A DNA stretch of 64,000 nucleotides from Streptomyces sp. NBC_01214 (GTDB taxonomy: Bacteria; Actinomycetota; Actinomycetes; Streptomycetales; Streptomycetaceae): positions 2,477,001 through 2,541,000 of the forward strand of contig NZ_JAPEOS010000002.1 in NCBI RefSeq assembly GCF_026340975.1. Reading direction: 5' to 3'. Position numbers and translations under genes: made by a program. The notes under the pieces were generated by a model. It did not search any database. It was not told the origin of the DNA and saw only the letters and a list, made by a program, of their open reading frames with translations. Of this stretch, positions 24,957 through 33,407 are shown one piece after another; the first letter of the stretch is position 1, and each line of letters begins with the position of its first letter.

Positions 24957-26162
24957 TCACCTGCCCTGATCGTCGCCTTCGTCGCTGGGACGGCGCTGCT
25001 CGGGCAGGCGCACCGTTGACGTCCCTGGCGAGGGTGCTCGGACTGGGTCCTGTGACGCGCTCGCATGGCGCGGCGGTTCGCCGTCTTCCTGCCGGCAGCG
25101 CAGCAGCAGCATCGCCGCGTCGTCGTGCAGAGGTCCACCGACATACGCCACCACATCCTCGCGCAGCGCATCAAGCGCGCGCTGGGGGTCGGGGTCCGAC
25201 AGCAGGCCGCTCTGCTCCCCCAAGGGGTAGAAGGCGCCAAGGGAATTCCTGGCCTCCGAGACGCCGTCCGTGTAGAGGAGCAGCTGGTCTCCGGGGCCGA
25301 AACCGACGCTGTAGGGCTCGGGGGAGTCGGAGGCGGTCCAGATCAGGCCCAGCGGTGGGGCGTGCTGAGGGGGCTCCGGAAAGGCTGCGGGGCTCCCCGG
25401 CCGGACGAGCATGGCGGGCGCGTGACCATAGTTGAGGAACGCGACATCGCCCCCTTCCGTGATTTCGGCCAGCAAGGCCGTGACGAACTTCTCGCCGTCC
25501 CCTTCGCCCTCCAGGGAGCGCTGGACGGCACGCTCCACCCTGGCGCCTACGCCGCTCAGTCGGGGTTCGTCGTGTGCGGCTTCCCGGAAGGCGCCGAGCA
25601 CGGTGGCGGCCGTCTCGACTGCCTCCAGACCCTTGCCCTGGACATCCCCGATGATCACCCGCACGCCTCCGGGCACTGGTACGACCTCGTAGAGGTCCCC
25701 GCCGATCCGTGCCTCGGCGACGGCCGAGGTGTAGGAGACCGCGGCGCGCAGGTGCCCGGCGCTGCGCGGCACCGGTCTCAGCAGAACCCGCTGCGCGGCC
25801 TCCGCGATCGTACGGACGCTTGCCAGCTCTCGTTCCTGGCGGGTGCGCACCACCGCGGCGGCAACCCCGGCGACGGTCACCCCTGCCACCGCTACCAGGG
25901 CGGTGTACCCGCGGCGGTTCGGGAACAGACCGTCGTAGAGCCCGAGCGCGCAGCAGAGGGCCATCGCCGCGGCCCCGATGGTGGCGGTACGGCGCCAGCT
26001 GCCCGCCAGACCGGCGAAGGCCGGCCCAAGCGACACGAGGGGCAGCAGGCCGACGCCCGGTCCCGCGGTGACGTCGGCAGCTGCGACGAGGGCCATCACC
26101 ACGAAGGGGATCGCGAGCAGCGCGGGTTTCACCGGGACACTCCCGGAACGATGGACATCCAC
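24957..26162 (-). CDS. SpoIIE/RsbU-type PP2C phosphatase, membrane-anchored
   Basis: A protein of 401 residues: four or five hydrophobic segments in residues 10-110, a short linker with helical RTRQERELASVRTIAEAAQR, then a PP2C-like serine phosphatase domain. Metal-site motifs include ARIGGDLYEVVPVPGG, IIGDVQGKGLEAV, LLLYTDGVSEAR and HDDAAMLLL. Such proteins dephosphorylate anti-anti-sigma factors in stress signalling. An RsbW-like kinase gene lies at 55404, but no anti-anti-sigma gene is seen here. The tail after residue 365 is low complexity. Confidence 0.9.
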   Translation of the reverse strand: MDVHRSGSVPVKPALLAIPFVVMALVAAADVTAGPGVGLLPLVSLGPAFAGLAGSWRRTATIGAAAMALCCALGLYDGLFPNRRGYTALVAVAGVTVAGVAAAVVRTRQERELASVRTIAEAAQRVLLRPVPRSAGHLRAAVSYTSAVAEARIGGDLYEVVPVPGGVRVIIGDVQGKGLEAVETAATVLGAFREAAHDEPRLSGVGARVERAVQRSLEGEGDGEKFVTALLAEITEGGDVAFLNYGHAPAMLVRPGSPAAFPEPPQHAPPLGLIWTASDSPEPYSVGFGPGDQLLLYTDGVSEARNSLGAFYPLGEQSGLLSDPDPQRALDALREDVVAYVGGPLHDDAAMLLLRCRQEDGEPPRHASASQDPVRAPSPGTSTVRLPEQRRPSDEGDDQGR

Positions 26163-26364
26163 GTCGTACTCCCGGCTCCTCGTCGGCGCGGCGAACGCGG
26201 CACCCGTCCATTTCGATCGACACGGGCAGGGCGGTTGATGCGTGCTCCGCCACGTGTCACGTTTAGACTATGCAAAAGTTTGCCCGGCGAACCACATCGC
26301 TATGCCACCGCTACCCACCCGCTGTATTCCTCAGGGCGATGCGGAACTCGGGGGCCATGTGCTG

Positions 26365-26865
26365 ATGGCGCGCCGCCGTTCCCGCCCCGAGCCACCCACA
26401 GGCTGGCGCCGCGTCGTCGCCCGGCTCCCGATCGCCTTCTACCGGATCGGCCTCGGCCCGGTTTTCGGCAAAAGGATGCTCATCCTCCAGCACACAGGAC
26501 GGCTGTCCGGCCAGACCCGCGAGGTGTGCCTGGAAGTGGTGGCCCACGATGGGCTCCGGGGAAGCTGGACGGTGGCCTCGGGGTTCGGGACCGCCGCGCA
26601 GTGGTACCGGAACCTGCGCCACATCCCCAAGGTGACCATCCAGGTCGGGCGGACGTTCTACCCAGTCAATGCCCACTTCCTGACCGCAGAGGAAGGTGCC
26701 GACGTGATGGCCGCATACACCGCCCGGCACCCGCGAGCCGCACGCGCACTATGCCGCTACCTCGGCCTGGACAATCCGGCGGACGGAACGGACCTCTTCC
26801 GGGAAGCCGGACGCAGGATCCCGTTCGTGCGTCTGGACGAGGTGCCGCCCCGCTGCTGGCGCTGA
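26365..26865 (+). CDS. F420-dependent nitroreductase/quinone reductase family protein (Ddn-like)
   Basis: A protein of about 166 residues of the split-barrel deazaflavin-dependent family. The signature is RMLILQHTGRLSGQTREVCL, matching the usual LLxTTGRxSGxxRxxPL, followed by SGFGTAAQWYRNLRHIPKV, where N-L-x-x-x-P is conserved. The ATG at 26365 gives a typical N terminus; the frame is open further back to 26242. It may reduce quinones using F420H2 and protect against oxidative stress. Substrate unknown. Confidence 0.8.
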   Translation: MARRRSRPEPPTGWRRVVARLPIAFYRIGLGPVFGKRMLILQHTGRLSGQTREVCLEVVAHDGLRGSWTVASGFGTAAQWYRNLRHIPKVTIQVGRTFYPVNAHFLTAEEGADVMAAYTARHPRAARALCRYLGLDNPADGTDLFREAGRRIPFVRLDEVPPRCWR

Positions 26866-26869
26866 GAGC

Positions 26870-27079
26870 TCAGCGCTTCAGGGAACCCGAGCCCAGCATG
26901 ACCAGGCCGGTCGTGAGGAAGGACAAGCCGATCGCCAGCTCCGGGAAGCCGCGGGCGGGGAGGGCGTACAGGACGACGGCGGCCACCGTGAACACGAAAC
27001 CGATACCGACAGCTGTGACGGCCATGCGGAACTCGGTGACGTTCCTGCGGAACCAGGCGAGGACATTCACATCCGGCAT
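26870..27079 (-). CDS. Small PGPGW-like membrane protein (copy 1)
   Basis: A 69-residue protein with a basic amphipathic start (FRRNVTEFRMAV) and two hydrophobic segments joined by LPARGFPELAIG. It aligns with 52349-52558, where the loop is LPGPGFPVLVIG, and with the C terminus of 55980-56450 (LPGPGFPFLIIG). The pattern resembles the PGPGW transmembrane family, but this copy has PARGFP instead of PGPGFP. It lies 6 nt after the MNGNP-family gene, so the two form a cassette. Confidence 0.75.
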   Translation of the reverse strand: MPDVNVLAWFRRNVTEFRMAVTAVGIGFVFTVAAVVLYALPARGFPELAIGLSFLTTGLVMLGSGSLKR

Positions 27080-27085
27080 GGGTGG

Positions 27086-27406
27086 TCAGCTTTCTGTCCG
27101 GGAAGAGGTGGCGCGCCGTGCACACCTGTACGACCGCATGAGACAGGCTACGGCCGCGAGGCTGAACAGCGGTGCGGCTGCGGTACAGACCATCACGACC
27201 GTTGCCGGCGCGTTCATCATGCGGGGGAGCGCGTTGAGTGGCACCAGGGCGTACAGGAAGAGTGTTGCCCACGCGTACGGCAGAGCGGTCGAACGGTCGC
27301 CGAGACGGGGAGGGACCCAGCCGGCGAAGATCGCCACCGGAAACGGGAGCAGGAGCAGGGTCGAGGCGAGCAGCGCGAGGGCGTGGTACGCCGGGTTTCC
27401 GTTCAT
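27086..27406 (-). CDS. Small membrane protein, MNGNP family (copy 2)
   Basis: A 106-residue paralogue of 20-316 and 52564-52884, starting MNGNPAYHALALLASTLLLL and sharing LPYAWATLFLYALVPLNALP. GGAGAGG precedes the ATG at 27406. It is first in a two-gene cassette with the PGPGW-like gene. No function recognised. Confidence 0.8.
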   Translation of the reverse strand: MNGNPAYHALALLASTLLLLPFPVAIFAGWVPPRLGDRSTALPYAWATLFLYALVPLNALPRMMNAPATVVMVCTAAAPLFSLAAVACLMRSYRCARRATSSRTES

Positions 27407-27556
27407 TGGGGCCTCTCCGGTACCCGCCCAGACTAGATGGCGACGTGCCACGTTGTGAATGCCGGACACCGGCAGGACCAGACAAGTACGCACTCGTAGT
27501 GATCGCGGCATCCGTCGCCGTATCCGCTCCCCACGCTGGCTGCGCTACGCCGCAGT

Positions 27557-28488
27557 TCAGCCCGCGGCTGTGGGCCAGCCGAGCAGGCGGGCGCCGATCA
27601 CCGCGGTGCGGAGGGCGTAGCGGTTGGACGGATCGGCAGGATCGGCCCCGGTGAGGCTCCGGATGCGCTCCAGCCGGTAGGTCAGCGCCCGCACGCTCAG
27701 CGACAGGCGGCGCGCGGCCTCGGTGGCCACGCATCCGCTGTCGAAGTAGGCGGTGAGCGTATCGATGAGGGGTTGGGCGCCGCCCCGCCCCGCGCCGTTC
27801 GCAGCGGACCGAGCGTGGTCTCCACCAGGTCGGCCGTGGCTTGCCGGTCGCGGGTCAGGACGGGGTGGACGAGCAGGTCGACGGCGTGCAGCACGGGCCC
27901 GTCGAAGCCCGTCCGCTCGGCGAGGTCGAGGGCGCCGAGGGCTTCCTCGTAGGAGTGGACGACTCCTCCGGCGCCGGGGTGGGAGCCACCGATGGCGACC
28001 TTGCCGCCGTCGGTGGCCGCGTACGCCTGCTTGGCGAAGAAGGCCAGTACGTCGGGTTGGTCCCCGGGGGCCACGCAGATCAGCCGGCCCCCCTTGGTGG
28101 CCAGAAGGATCCGTCGGCCCGGGAAGCGGGCCAGGACCGCCGTCTCGATGCCCCGGGCCACCCGGAAACCGTCGCCCTACGGCTCGGGGCCGACAGCTAC
28201 GGCCACCGCATGGGCCTGAGAAAGACGAAGGCCGAAGTGCTCGGCCCGTTCAGAGAGGCGGCCGAGATCACTGCGCACGTACAGGAGGTCGTCGACGAAC
28301 TCGCGGCGCGCGGCCTCTTCTTGACGGATGGCCTGTTGCTGGGCGCGCTCGTAGCCCTCGACGAAGGCGTCCACGGCCTGTTCCACCACCGCAAGCAGTC
28401 CACCGGGCGACGAGGGAACGGGCCGTACTGTCTGCACCGCCGCCAAGTGATTGCGTATCAGGCCGCGCAATGGGAGGCCGGACGGCAT
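27557..28488 (-). pseudogene. Broken PucR/CdaR-family regulator
   Basis: This is a close copy of the intact regulator at 36465-37526 but carries three lesions. About 45 N-terminal codons are missing (it starts at PLRGLIRNHLAA). A Tyr codon has become TAG at 28179-28177 (VGPEP-stop-GDGFRVARGIE). A 5-bp tandem duplication in a GGGGC run near 27780 shifts the frame before QPLIDTLTAYFDSG. The C-terminal helix-turn-helix (ARRLSLSVRALTYRLERI) is intact but out of frame. It has palindromic element B divergently upstream, as the intact copy has element D. Confidence 0.9.
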
Positions 28489-28606
28489 GCTCCCCTTCCG
28501 CGCGTGCCGTTCGGTACGTCACGCACTTCCCCCAGTCCTGACGCGCCCATGACGCTTCCTTGACGCGGGCACCGGAGTGTCACGTTCCGCGAGCGCTTCC
28601 GTCATC

Positions 28607-28742
28607 GGCATCAGGAGCGCGTAAAGACTGCCGGTCACCGGCAGTGTGTGTGGGCGCGGAACGCGGCAGGATCAGGGCACGGGGGAACGCACTACCGCCC
28701 GGATGCCGAACCATGGAAATGGGGGGCGGTATCCGGGCGGTA
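28607..28742 (+). promoter_or_regulatory. Repeated palindromic promoter element B
   Basis: GGCATCA at 28607, perfect palindrome arms in TGCCGGTCACCGGCA (28629-28643) and GGATCA at 28669 follow the same spacing as copies A, C and D. A 15-bp stem with one G-U pair follows: TACCGCCCGGATGCC (28693-28707) with GGTATCCGGGCGGTA (28728-28742). No gene follows in the same direction, so this promoter seems orphaned. Confidence 0.65.
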
Positions 28743-28796
28743 ATGCGTGGGCCTTCTTCGAGGCTGGCGCTCAGGTCGCCGAAGGGCCCTAAGAGG

Positions 28797-28976
28797 TCAG
28801 TGCTGCCGGGAGAAGAACCAGACCGCGACCGAGACCGCCAGGACGAGTGCGCCCAGGGCGGGCGGCAGCAGGCCGGGGCCGGGGTGCAAGTACAGGAACG
28901 TGCCTGCTGCGGCCAGGATTGTTCCGAATGCACCCAGAGGCGACACCACCGACCCGGTGGGGGAGGGTCGGGGCAT
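28797..28976 (-). CDS. Small membrane protein with PGPG motif
   Basis: A 59-residue protein with two hydrophobic segments joined by a glycine/proline turn: GAFGTILAAAGTFLYLHPGP then LPPALGALVLAVSVAVWFF. AGGAG precedes the ATG at 28976. The helix-PGPG-helix layout recalls the PGPGW-like proteins elsewhere in this window, but it is shorter and may be unrelated. It converges on element B. Confidence 0.65.
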   Translation of the reverse strand: MPRPSPTGSVVSPLGAFGTILAAAGTFLYLHPGPGLLPPALGALVLAVSVAVWFFSRQH

Positions 28977-29441
28977 GGCGCGTCTCCTGGCAGGGAGGAA
29001 CAGGGGCGGCCATGAGCTGCCCGGCCGGACAGGCATCGTTGCTCCCGTTCCGTCCAGCGTCGTACGCATTCCGGGTCGAGCGGGACGCCGTGGCCGACGT
29101 GGAGCTTCGCGGAGTCGGTTCGCCGGTTTGCCGGGGATTGAGGCCTATGAAGGAGTTGGCCACGAGGTCGCCCGCCTCCGTTGTCGGCGAGGACGGAGAC
29201 GGAGCCCGCGGTGCGAACCGGGCGTGGGCATGATGCGGGCCTGGAGCACGACCGTCCGTCCCAGTGGAAATGGCTGTCGAGGCTGCGCTGACAGTGAAGA
29301 CCCTGCCCTGGAATGCCTGGCCAGATGGCCGGCCGAGCCCGGGCCGGCCGCGCATACCCGGCGGTTCGCGGTGAGGGGCCGTCCGGGGGAATCCGCAGTC
29401 CCGAGCGCACCACCGGCACGGCGTGCGGCGAGACATGGGGT
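28977..29441. other. Region without recognised genes
   Basis: About 465 nt between a minus-strand small membrane gene and a plus-strand methyltransferase gene. Long frames cross it on both strands because of high GC, but none has family resemblance or a good start. It must hold both divergent promoters; I see no copy of either repeated element. Confidence 0.4.
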
Positions 29442-30098
29442 ATGACCGCTCACGAACACCGCGCCTGGAGCAGCGGCTCCTACGCGCGGGCGCTCCAGAC
29501 TCCGCAGCGAGCCCTGTCCCTGTGCGACGCGCAGGGCTGGTGCCTCTCACTGGACCTGGAGCGGTGGTCCGCCCAGGCGGATGCGGGCGACGCCACGGTG
29601 CTGCAGCGCTGCGTCGGCCGGGTGCTGGACATCGGGTGCGGTGCTGGCCGGCTGGTCGAGGCACTGGCGGGACGGGGTCACCACGTCCTCGGCATCGATG
29701 TCTGTCCATCCGCCGTGATCACGACCGTGCGCCGGGGTGGCTCCGCCCTGAGCCGGTCAGTCTTCGAACCCCTCCCCGACGAGGGCCGGTGGGGGACGGC
29801 GCTGCTGATCGACGGGAACATCGGTATCGGCGGTGACCCGCAGCGGCTGCTGCGCCGGGTCCGGGACCTTGTGCGCGAGGAAGGCATCCTCCTGGTGGAG
29901 ACCGCTGCCGGGGACGTGGACGAACGTCGCCGCGTCCGCATTCATGCAGGAAGCCGGCCCGTGAGCAGCGTCTTCCCGTGGGCCACGGTCGGCACTGCGG
30001 CGCTGAGCCGACACGCTGCCTCTTCGGGATGGGCCGAGGCCGAGCGCTGGAAGAGTTCCGGAGGCCGTCACTTCGTCGCGCTGCGCGCCTGCCGTTGA
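29442..30098 (+). CDS. SAM-dependent methyltransferase
   Basis: A protein of 218 residues with the class I methyltransferase motif I, VLDIGCGAGRLVEAL, near residue 67 and motif II GIDVCPSAV downstream. The ATG at 29442 was chosen; the frame is open further back. It converges with the membrane gene at 30068 with a 31-nt 3' overlap. The substrate cannot be inferred; the neighbour is a molybdopterin oxidoreductase operon on the other strand. Confidence 0.8.
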   Translation: MTAHEHRAWSSGSYARALQTPQRALSLCDAQGWCLSLDLERWSAQADAGDATVLQRCVGRVLDIGCGAGRLVEALAGRGHHVLGIDVCPSAVITTVRRGGSALSRSVFEPLPDEGRWGTALLIDGNIGIGGDPQRLLRRVRDLVREEGILLVETAAGDVDERRRVRIHAGSRPVSSVFPWATVGTAALSRHAASSGWAEAERWKSSGGRHFVALRACR

Positions 30099-30565
30099 GC
30101 CCGGCTCCAGCGCCAGGTCCGTACGAACAGGACCGCGGCCGAGGCCGCGAACAGCGCCGCGGTGATCAGCAGCCACCTGGCCAGGAAGCCGTCCGCGGGG
30201 AGGGCGGTCGCGGCGGTGTAGTGGCCGACCTGGCGGAAGACCAGCGGCCACCAGACCAGCAGCAGGACGCCGGAGACGAACGCGGGTACGCGGACGTAGT
30301 TCACGCTTACCCGCCGCGCGGGCCGACCGTCGTCGGGGCTCGGGGTGAACAGGGCCTGTACGGCCCGGTCGGTCAGCGAGTACAGGGGGAGGAGTACGAG
30401 ATCGTGCAGGAGGGCCGCCCCGACGAACCACACGGCCACGCCGACCGCGTCCCCCTCGAACAGACGCAGACCGGCGTAGAGCGCGAGGGCGAAGGAGACG
30501 AGGACGAGGAGCAGGTGCAGGGGGGAGGCGCCGTAGCGGCGCCGGAACGCGGTCGGGGCACTCAT
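30068..30565 (-). CDS. Polytopic membrane protein of the oxidoreductase operon
   Basis: A protein of 165 residues with four or five hydrophobic segments and conserved-looking polar residues (AALLHDLVLLPLY; NYVRVPAFVSGVLLLVWWPL). The ATG overlaps the stop of the molybdopterin oxidoreductase gene (ATGA), so the two are co-translated. It may help assemble or anchor that enzyme. No known family recognised. Confidence 0.7.
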   Translation of the reverse strand: MSAPTAFRRRYGASPLHLLLVLVSFALALYAGLRLFEGDAVGVAVWFVGAALLHDLVLLPLYSLTDRAVQALFTPSPDDGRPARRVSVNYVRVPAFVSGVLLLVWWPLVFRQVGHYTAATALPADGFLARWLLITAALFAASAAVLFVRTWRWSRAQRQARSATK

Positions 30566-32007
30566 GCGGGCTCTCCGAAGGTGAGGCGGGTGACCCATTT
30601 GGTGTTGTGGACCCCCGGAGCCCCCGCGACGATGGCCCGCGCCGGGTAGCCGTGGTCGGCGGAGAGGATCGCCCCGTTGACGCGGACGGCCAGCAACGAG
30701 CGGCTGTCACGGACCTGGTGGTCGCTGAGCACGGCCGAGCGGAACGAGCCGCCACGCTGCACCGACTCGACGAGGACCTCGGGCGTGTTCACACCCAGCC
30801 CGACGAGTGCGGCCAGATCGGTGAGCCGGACCCCGCCCCACCGCTGGTCGGTGGTGGACCAGCCCTCCACGCAGGCGATGGGCAGGGCCGACTCGTGCTG
30901 GGTCATCGCGAGGAGCTGCTCGTACGTCAGGTCGACCTGACGCCCCGGGCCGCGTACGGTCAGCCGCCACGCGGGGCCGACGTCGCTGGGCCGGATGCCG
31001 ACCGAGGCAGCGGTCTTGTTGATCTGGAACCCGTTCGGGCCCGAACCCGGGTCCCGGCCGTGAGGGGCCAGCAGCGCGGTCCGCCGCCACCATCCGCCGA
31101 TGCTCTGCCCCGCCGTGACCACCAGCAGCGCCACCGAACCGAGCCCCACCATGGCCATGGCGCCCCGGCGGGAGATGGTCGGCGCCGCGGGTCTCGGCGC
31201 GACCAGCCCGAACGCTTCCTCGCTACCCGCCGCAGGTTCCCCGCGTCGCGGCCGTACGGCCCGCAGGGCTCTGGGCAGCCGGAAGGCCACGTGGACGACG
31301 AAGGCGCCGATGAAGACCCAGGCCCCGTAGAAGTGCAGGGTGTAGAAGGAGCCGGGGAAGATGTAGTGGAGCTGGATGTTGAGGATGCCGGTGACGAACT
31401 CGAAGCCGGCGCCGCCGACCAGCAGGAGCAGCGACAGGCGGTCGAGTGCGTGGCTGATCGAGCGGATCGGTGGCCACTCGAACAGCTTCGGGATGACCGA
31501 CCACAGCTTCGCCAGCAGGACGGGCACGAGGACGATGCCCAGCGTCACGTGGACGCCCTGGGTGAGCCGGTAGAGCCAGTACGGGGAAGTCGGCCACGAG
31601 AACAGGTAGAAGCCGAGCCACCCCTTGTTCGGTGTCTGGTCGTTGACCGCCGCGAGATCGGGGTTGTACGCCGCGTACGACAGCAGGCCCGTCACGAAGA
31701 GCACCGTGATCCCGAACAACAGGACCAGCCCGAAGAGCGAGGTCAGCCGCGGACCGCGCAGCGGGCTGCGCCAGAACTCCGGACGGGCCGGCCCCGGGGG
31801 CGGCCCCGCCCGCGCAGGCGAACGTACGGCCTTGCCCGGCCGCGCCAGCGGACCAGGCCCTGATGTCTCGACGTCCGGATGCGCGGTTCCCGGAGTCTTG
31901 CCGGGCGAAGCTCGAGCCGCGGCGGGTGCATTGGCGTCTTCCGTCCCTCCGACAGCCGGGGGTGGCACGTCATCCGGCGGCTCGTGTCCGACGCCGCTCG
32001 CACCCAT
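30562..32007 (-). CDS. Cytochrome-b-like membrane domain fused to a sulfite-oxidase-type molybdopterin domain
   Basis: A fusion protein of 481 residues. After a Pro/Ala-rich start, residues 75-240 hold membrane helices with candidate haem-binding His residues (LTQGVHVTLGIVLVP; FYTLHFYGAWVFIGAFVVHV). A fifth hydrophobic helix (ISRRGAMAMVGLGSVALLVV) precedes the external molybdopterin-binding domain, with the Mo-ligand Cys in LPIACVEGWSTTDQRWGGV and HGYPARAIV near the end. It probably transfers electrons between a substrate outside the membrane and the quinone pool. GGAGGTG lies before the ATG at 32007. Confidence 0.85.
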   Translation of the reverse strand: MGASGVGHEPPDDVPPPAVGGTEDANAPAAARASPGKTPGTAHPDVETSGPGPLARPGKAVRSPARAGPPPGPARPEFWRSPLRGPRLTSLFGLVLLFGITVLFVTGLLSYAAYNPDLAAVNDQTPNKGWLGFYLFSWPTSPYWLYRLTQGVHVTLGIVLVPVLLAKLWSVIPKLFEWPPIRSISHALDRLSLLLLVGGAGFEFVTGILNIQLHYIFPGSFYTLHFYGAWVFIGAFVVHVAFRLPRALRAVRPRRGEPAAGSEEAFGLVAPRPAAPTISRRGAMAMVGLGSVALLVVTAGQSIGGWWRRTALLAPHGRDPGSGPNGFQINKTAASVGIRPSDVGPAWRLTVRGPGRQVDLTYEQLLAMTQHESALPIACVEGWSTTDQRWGGVRLTDLAALVGLGVNTPEVLVESVQRGGSFRSAVLSDHQVRDSRSLLAVRVNGAILSADHGYPARAIVAGAPGVHNTKWVTRLTFGEPA

Positions 32008-32128
32008 CGGGCACCTCCGCATAGACCCGGACCATCTCGTCTGTGAGAGATCGGTCTTCGGAGAGAACATGCCGCACCGCAGCTAACCCCGCACCGACGA
32101 CACGCCAGGGCTGTTCGTTCGTGCACAT
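31970..32128 (-). CDS. Possible small ORF overlapping the oxidoreductase start
   Basis: A 52-codon frame (MCTNEQPWRVVGAGLAAVRH ... DEMVRVYAEVPDG) ends 38 nt inside the next gene. Its composition looks protein-like, and AGGA lies 12 nt before the ATG. It may be a leader peptide coupled to the oxidoreductase. There is no recognised homologue, so this is tentative. Confidence 0.3.
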   Translation of the reverse strand: MCTNEQPWRVVGAGLAAVRHVLSEDRSLTDEMVRVYAEVPDGCERRRTRAAG

Positions 32129-32443
32129 TCGAATGGTCCTGCGAGCGTGCAGGGATCTCGGCATTGCGCGGGGCCCGAAAACTGACTCGGGCGGTCGCTC
32201 CATCCATCTGTGCATCCGAACGAAAGGAAAAAAGTCATACCGGGCAAGGAGGTCACTGTCGGTCGGCAAGGACCTGAGATGGCCGATCGCGCGTGCACTG
32301 CTGTCCGTGGATGCTGCCACGTACGCGGTGGGTTTGAGGCCGACCCCGTCGACTTGGGAGTACTGATCGACAACTGAGGCACCCGCACGTCGCTCGGAGG
32401 CGCGATGGGAAGTCGAGAGGCCTCTCGGCGCAGGCGGTGGTCG
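32129..32443. other. Region without recognised genes
   Basis: About 315 nt between two minus-strand genes. It should hold the promoter for the oxidoreductase operon and the 3' end of the DUF4142 transcript. GC content is lower around 32200-32260. Nothing else is seen. Confidence 0.35.
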
Positions 32444-33121
32444 TTACTTGGGAATGGTGGAGGCGACATCGTCCAAGATGGCGTCAGTGACGAGGCCGGT
32501 GTCCTCCAGCACATCCATGTGGTCCTGGACGGTGGTGTTGGCTTGGGCTGCGAGCCGTCGTACCACGGAGTTTTTGGTGGATGCGCGAACCTCGCCGATG
32601 GTAATGAACACCTTGCCGTGGGAAGCCCGGAGCAGGTCCACGAAGAGTTGGTCGAAGTCGCTGCCTCGGGCTTTTCGCAACTGGTCAACCCAAGCTTGCT
32701 GTTCGGCTGTCGCCAGGTCGGGGATGGGCACTTGGAGTGCCTGGGAGTCCTCGCGAACCAGTTGGTCGAGCTTGCTGTGTCCCTCGAGCAAATGCAAGCC
32801 GGCCCGTTTGATCGCTTCGCTCGATGCGTTTGTCTGGGCGAGGCGGCCGGCCGGTATCTCCCACAGTCCGGCCTGTCGGACTTTGGTGAGGAAGGTTTTG
32901 TCCAGTTCGGTGACTGCGTCGGTGCTGGCCGCCTGAGGTGCTGTCAGACCGGAGGCCGCCGTCGGGAGGTTAGCGGAGACCGACTCGTCGGCTGAGCTGT
33001 TCTTGAGTGCGAGCCATGCGGTTGCAGTGGCGATGACCGCCACGAAGGCGACTGCCGCGGCGGTCAGGCGGCCACGGCGACGACGGGACGGGGGGCGGGT
33101 GCTGCGTGCATGAGATTTCAT
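32444..33121 (-). CDS. DUF4142-type membrane-anchored protein
   Basis: A protein of 225 residues: basic N terminus (RPPSRRRRGR), one hydrophobic anchor (LTAAAVAFVAVIATATAWLA), then an external helical domain resembling DUF4142, a ferritin-like four-helix fold (SDFDQLFVDLLRASHGKVFI and VRRLAAQANTTVQDHMDVLE). AGGAGG lies 4 nt before the ATG at 33121; a second ATG directly before it is possible. The role of the family is unknown. It is divergent from the next gene. Confidence 0.75.
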   Translation of the reverse strand: MKSHARSTRPPSRRRRGRLTAAAVAFVAVIATATAWLALKNSSADESVSANLPTAASGLTAPQAASTDAVTELDKTFLTKVRQAGLWEIPAGRLAQTNASSEAIKRAGLHLLEGHSKLDQLVREDSQALQVPIPDLATAEQQAWVDQLRKARGSDFDQLFVDLLRASHGKVFITIGEVRASTKNSVVRRLAAQANTTVQDHMDVLEDTGLVTDAILDDVASTIPK

Positions 33122-33407
33122 CATGCCTCCTGGAGTGCACGACGGTTCGCCGGTGCCGGCACCGGCGCTGTGGTGCCCGGAAGTTTTGGGCACGGCCACG
33201 CTAACCTTTGCTCTAGGCAAACGAATTGATTTGGCGATGATGCGCAAAAATGGGAGGTGGGCGGCGGCCACCGGATAGCATCCCGGCCCCTCTCGCGGCC
33301 CTGCTCGGCGCGAATCCTGCATCCTCGACGGTCACGACCGAGGGAGCAACACCACGCACAAGTATCTGACCGAAACCACTAACTGACACCCCCACAGGAA
33401 GGCAGCC

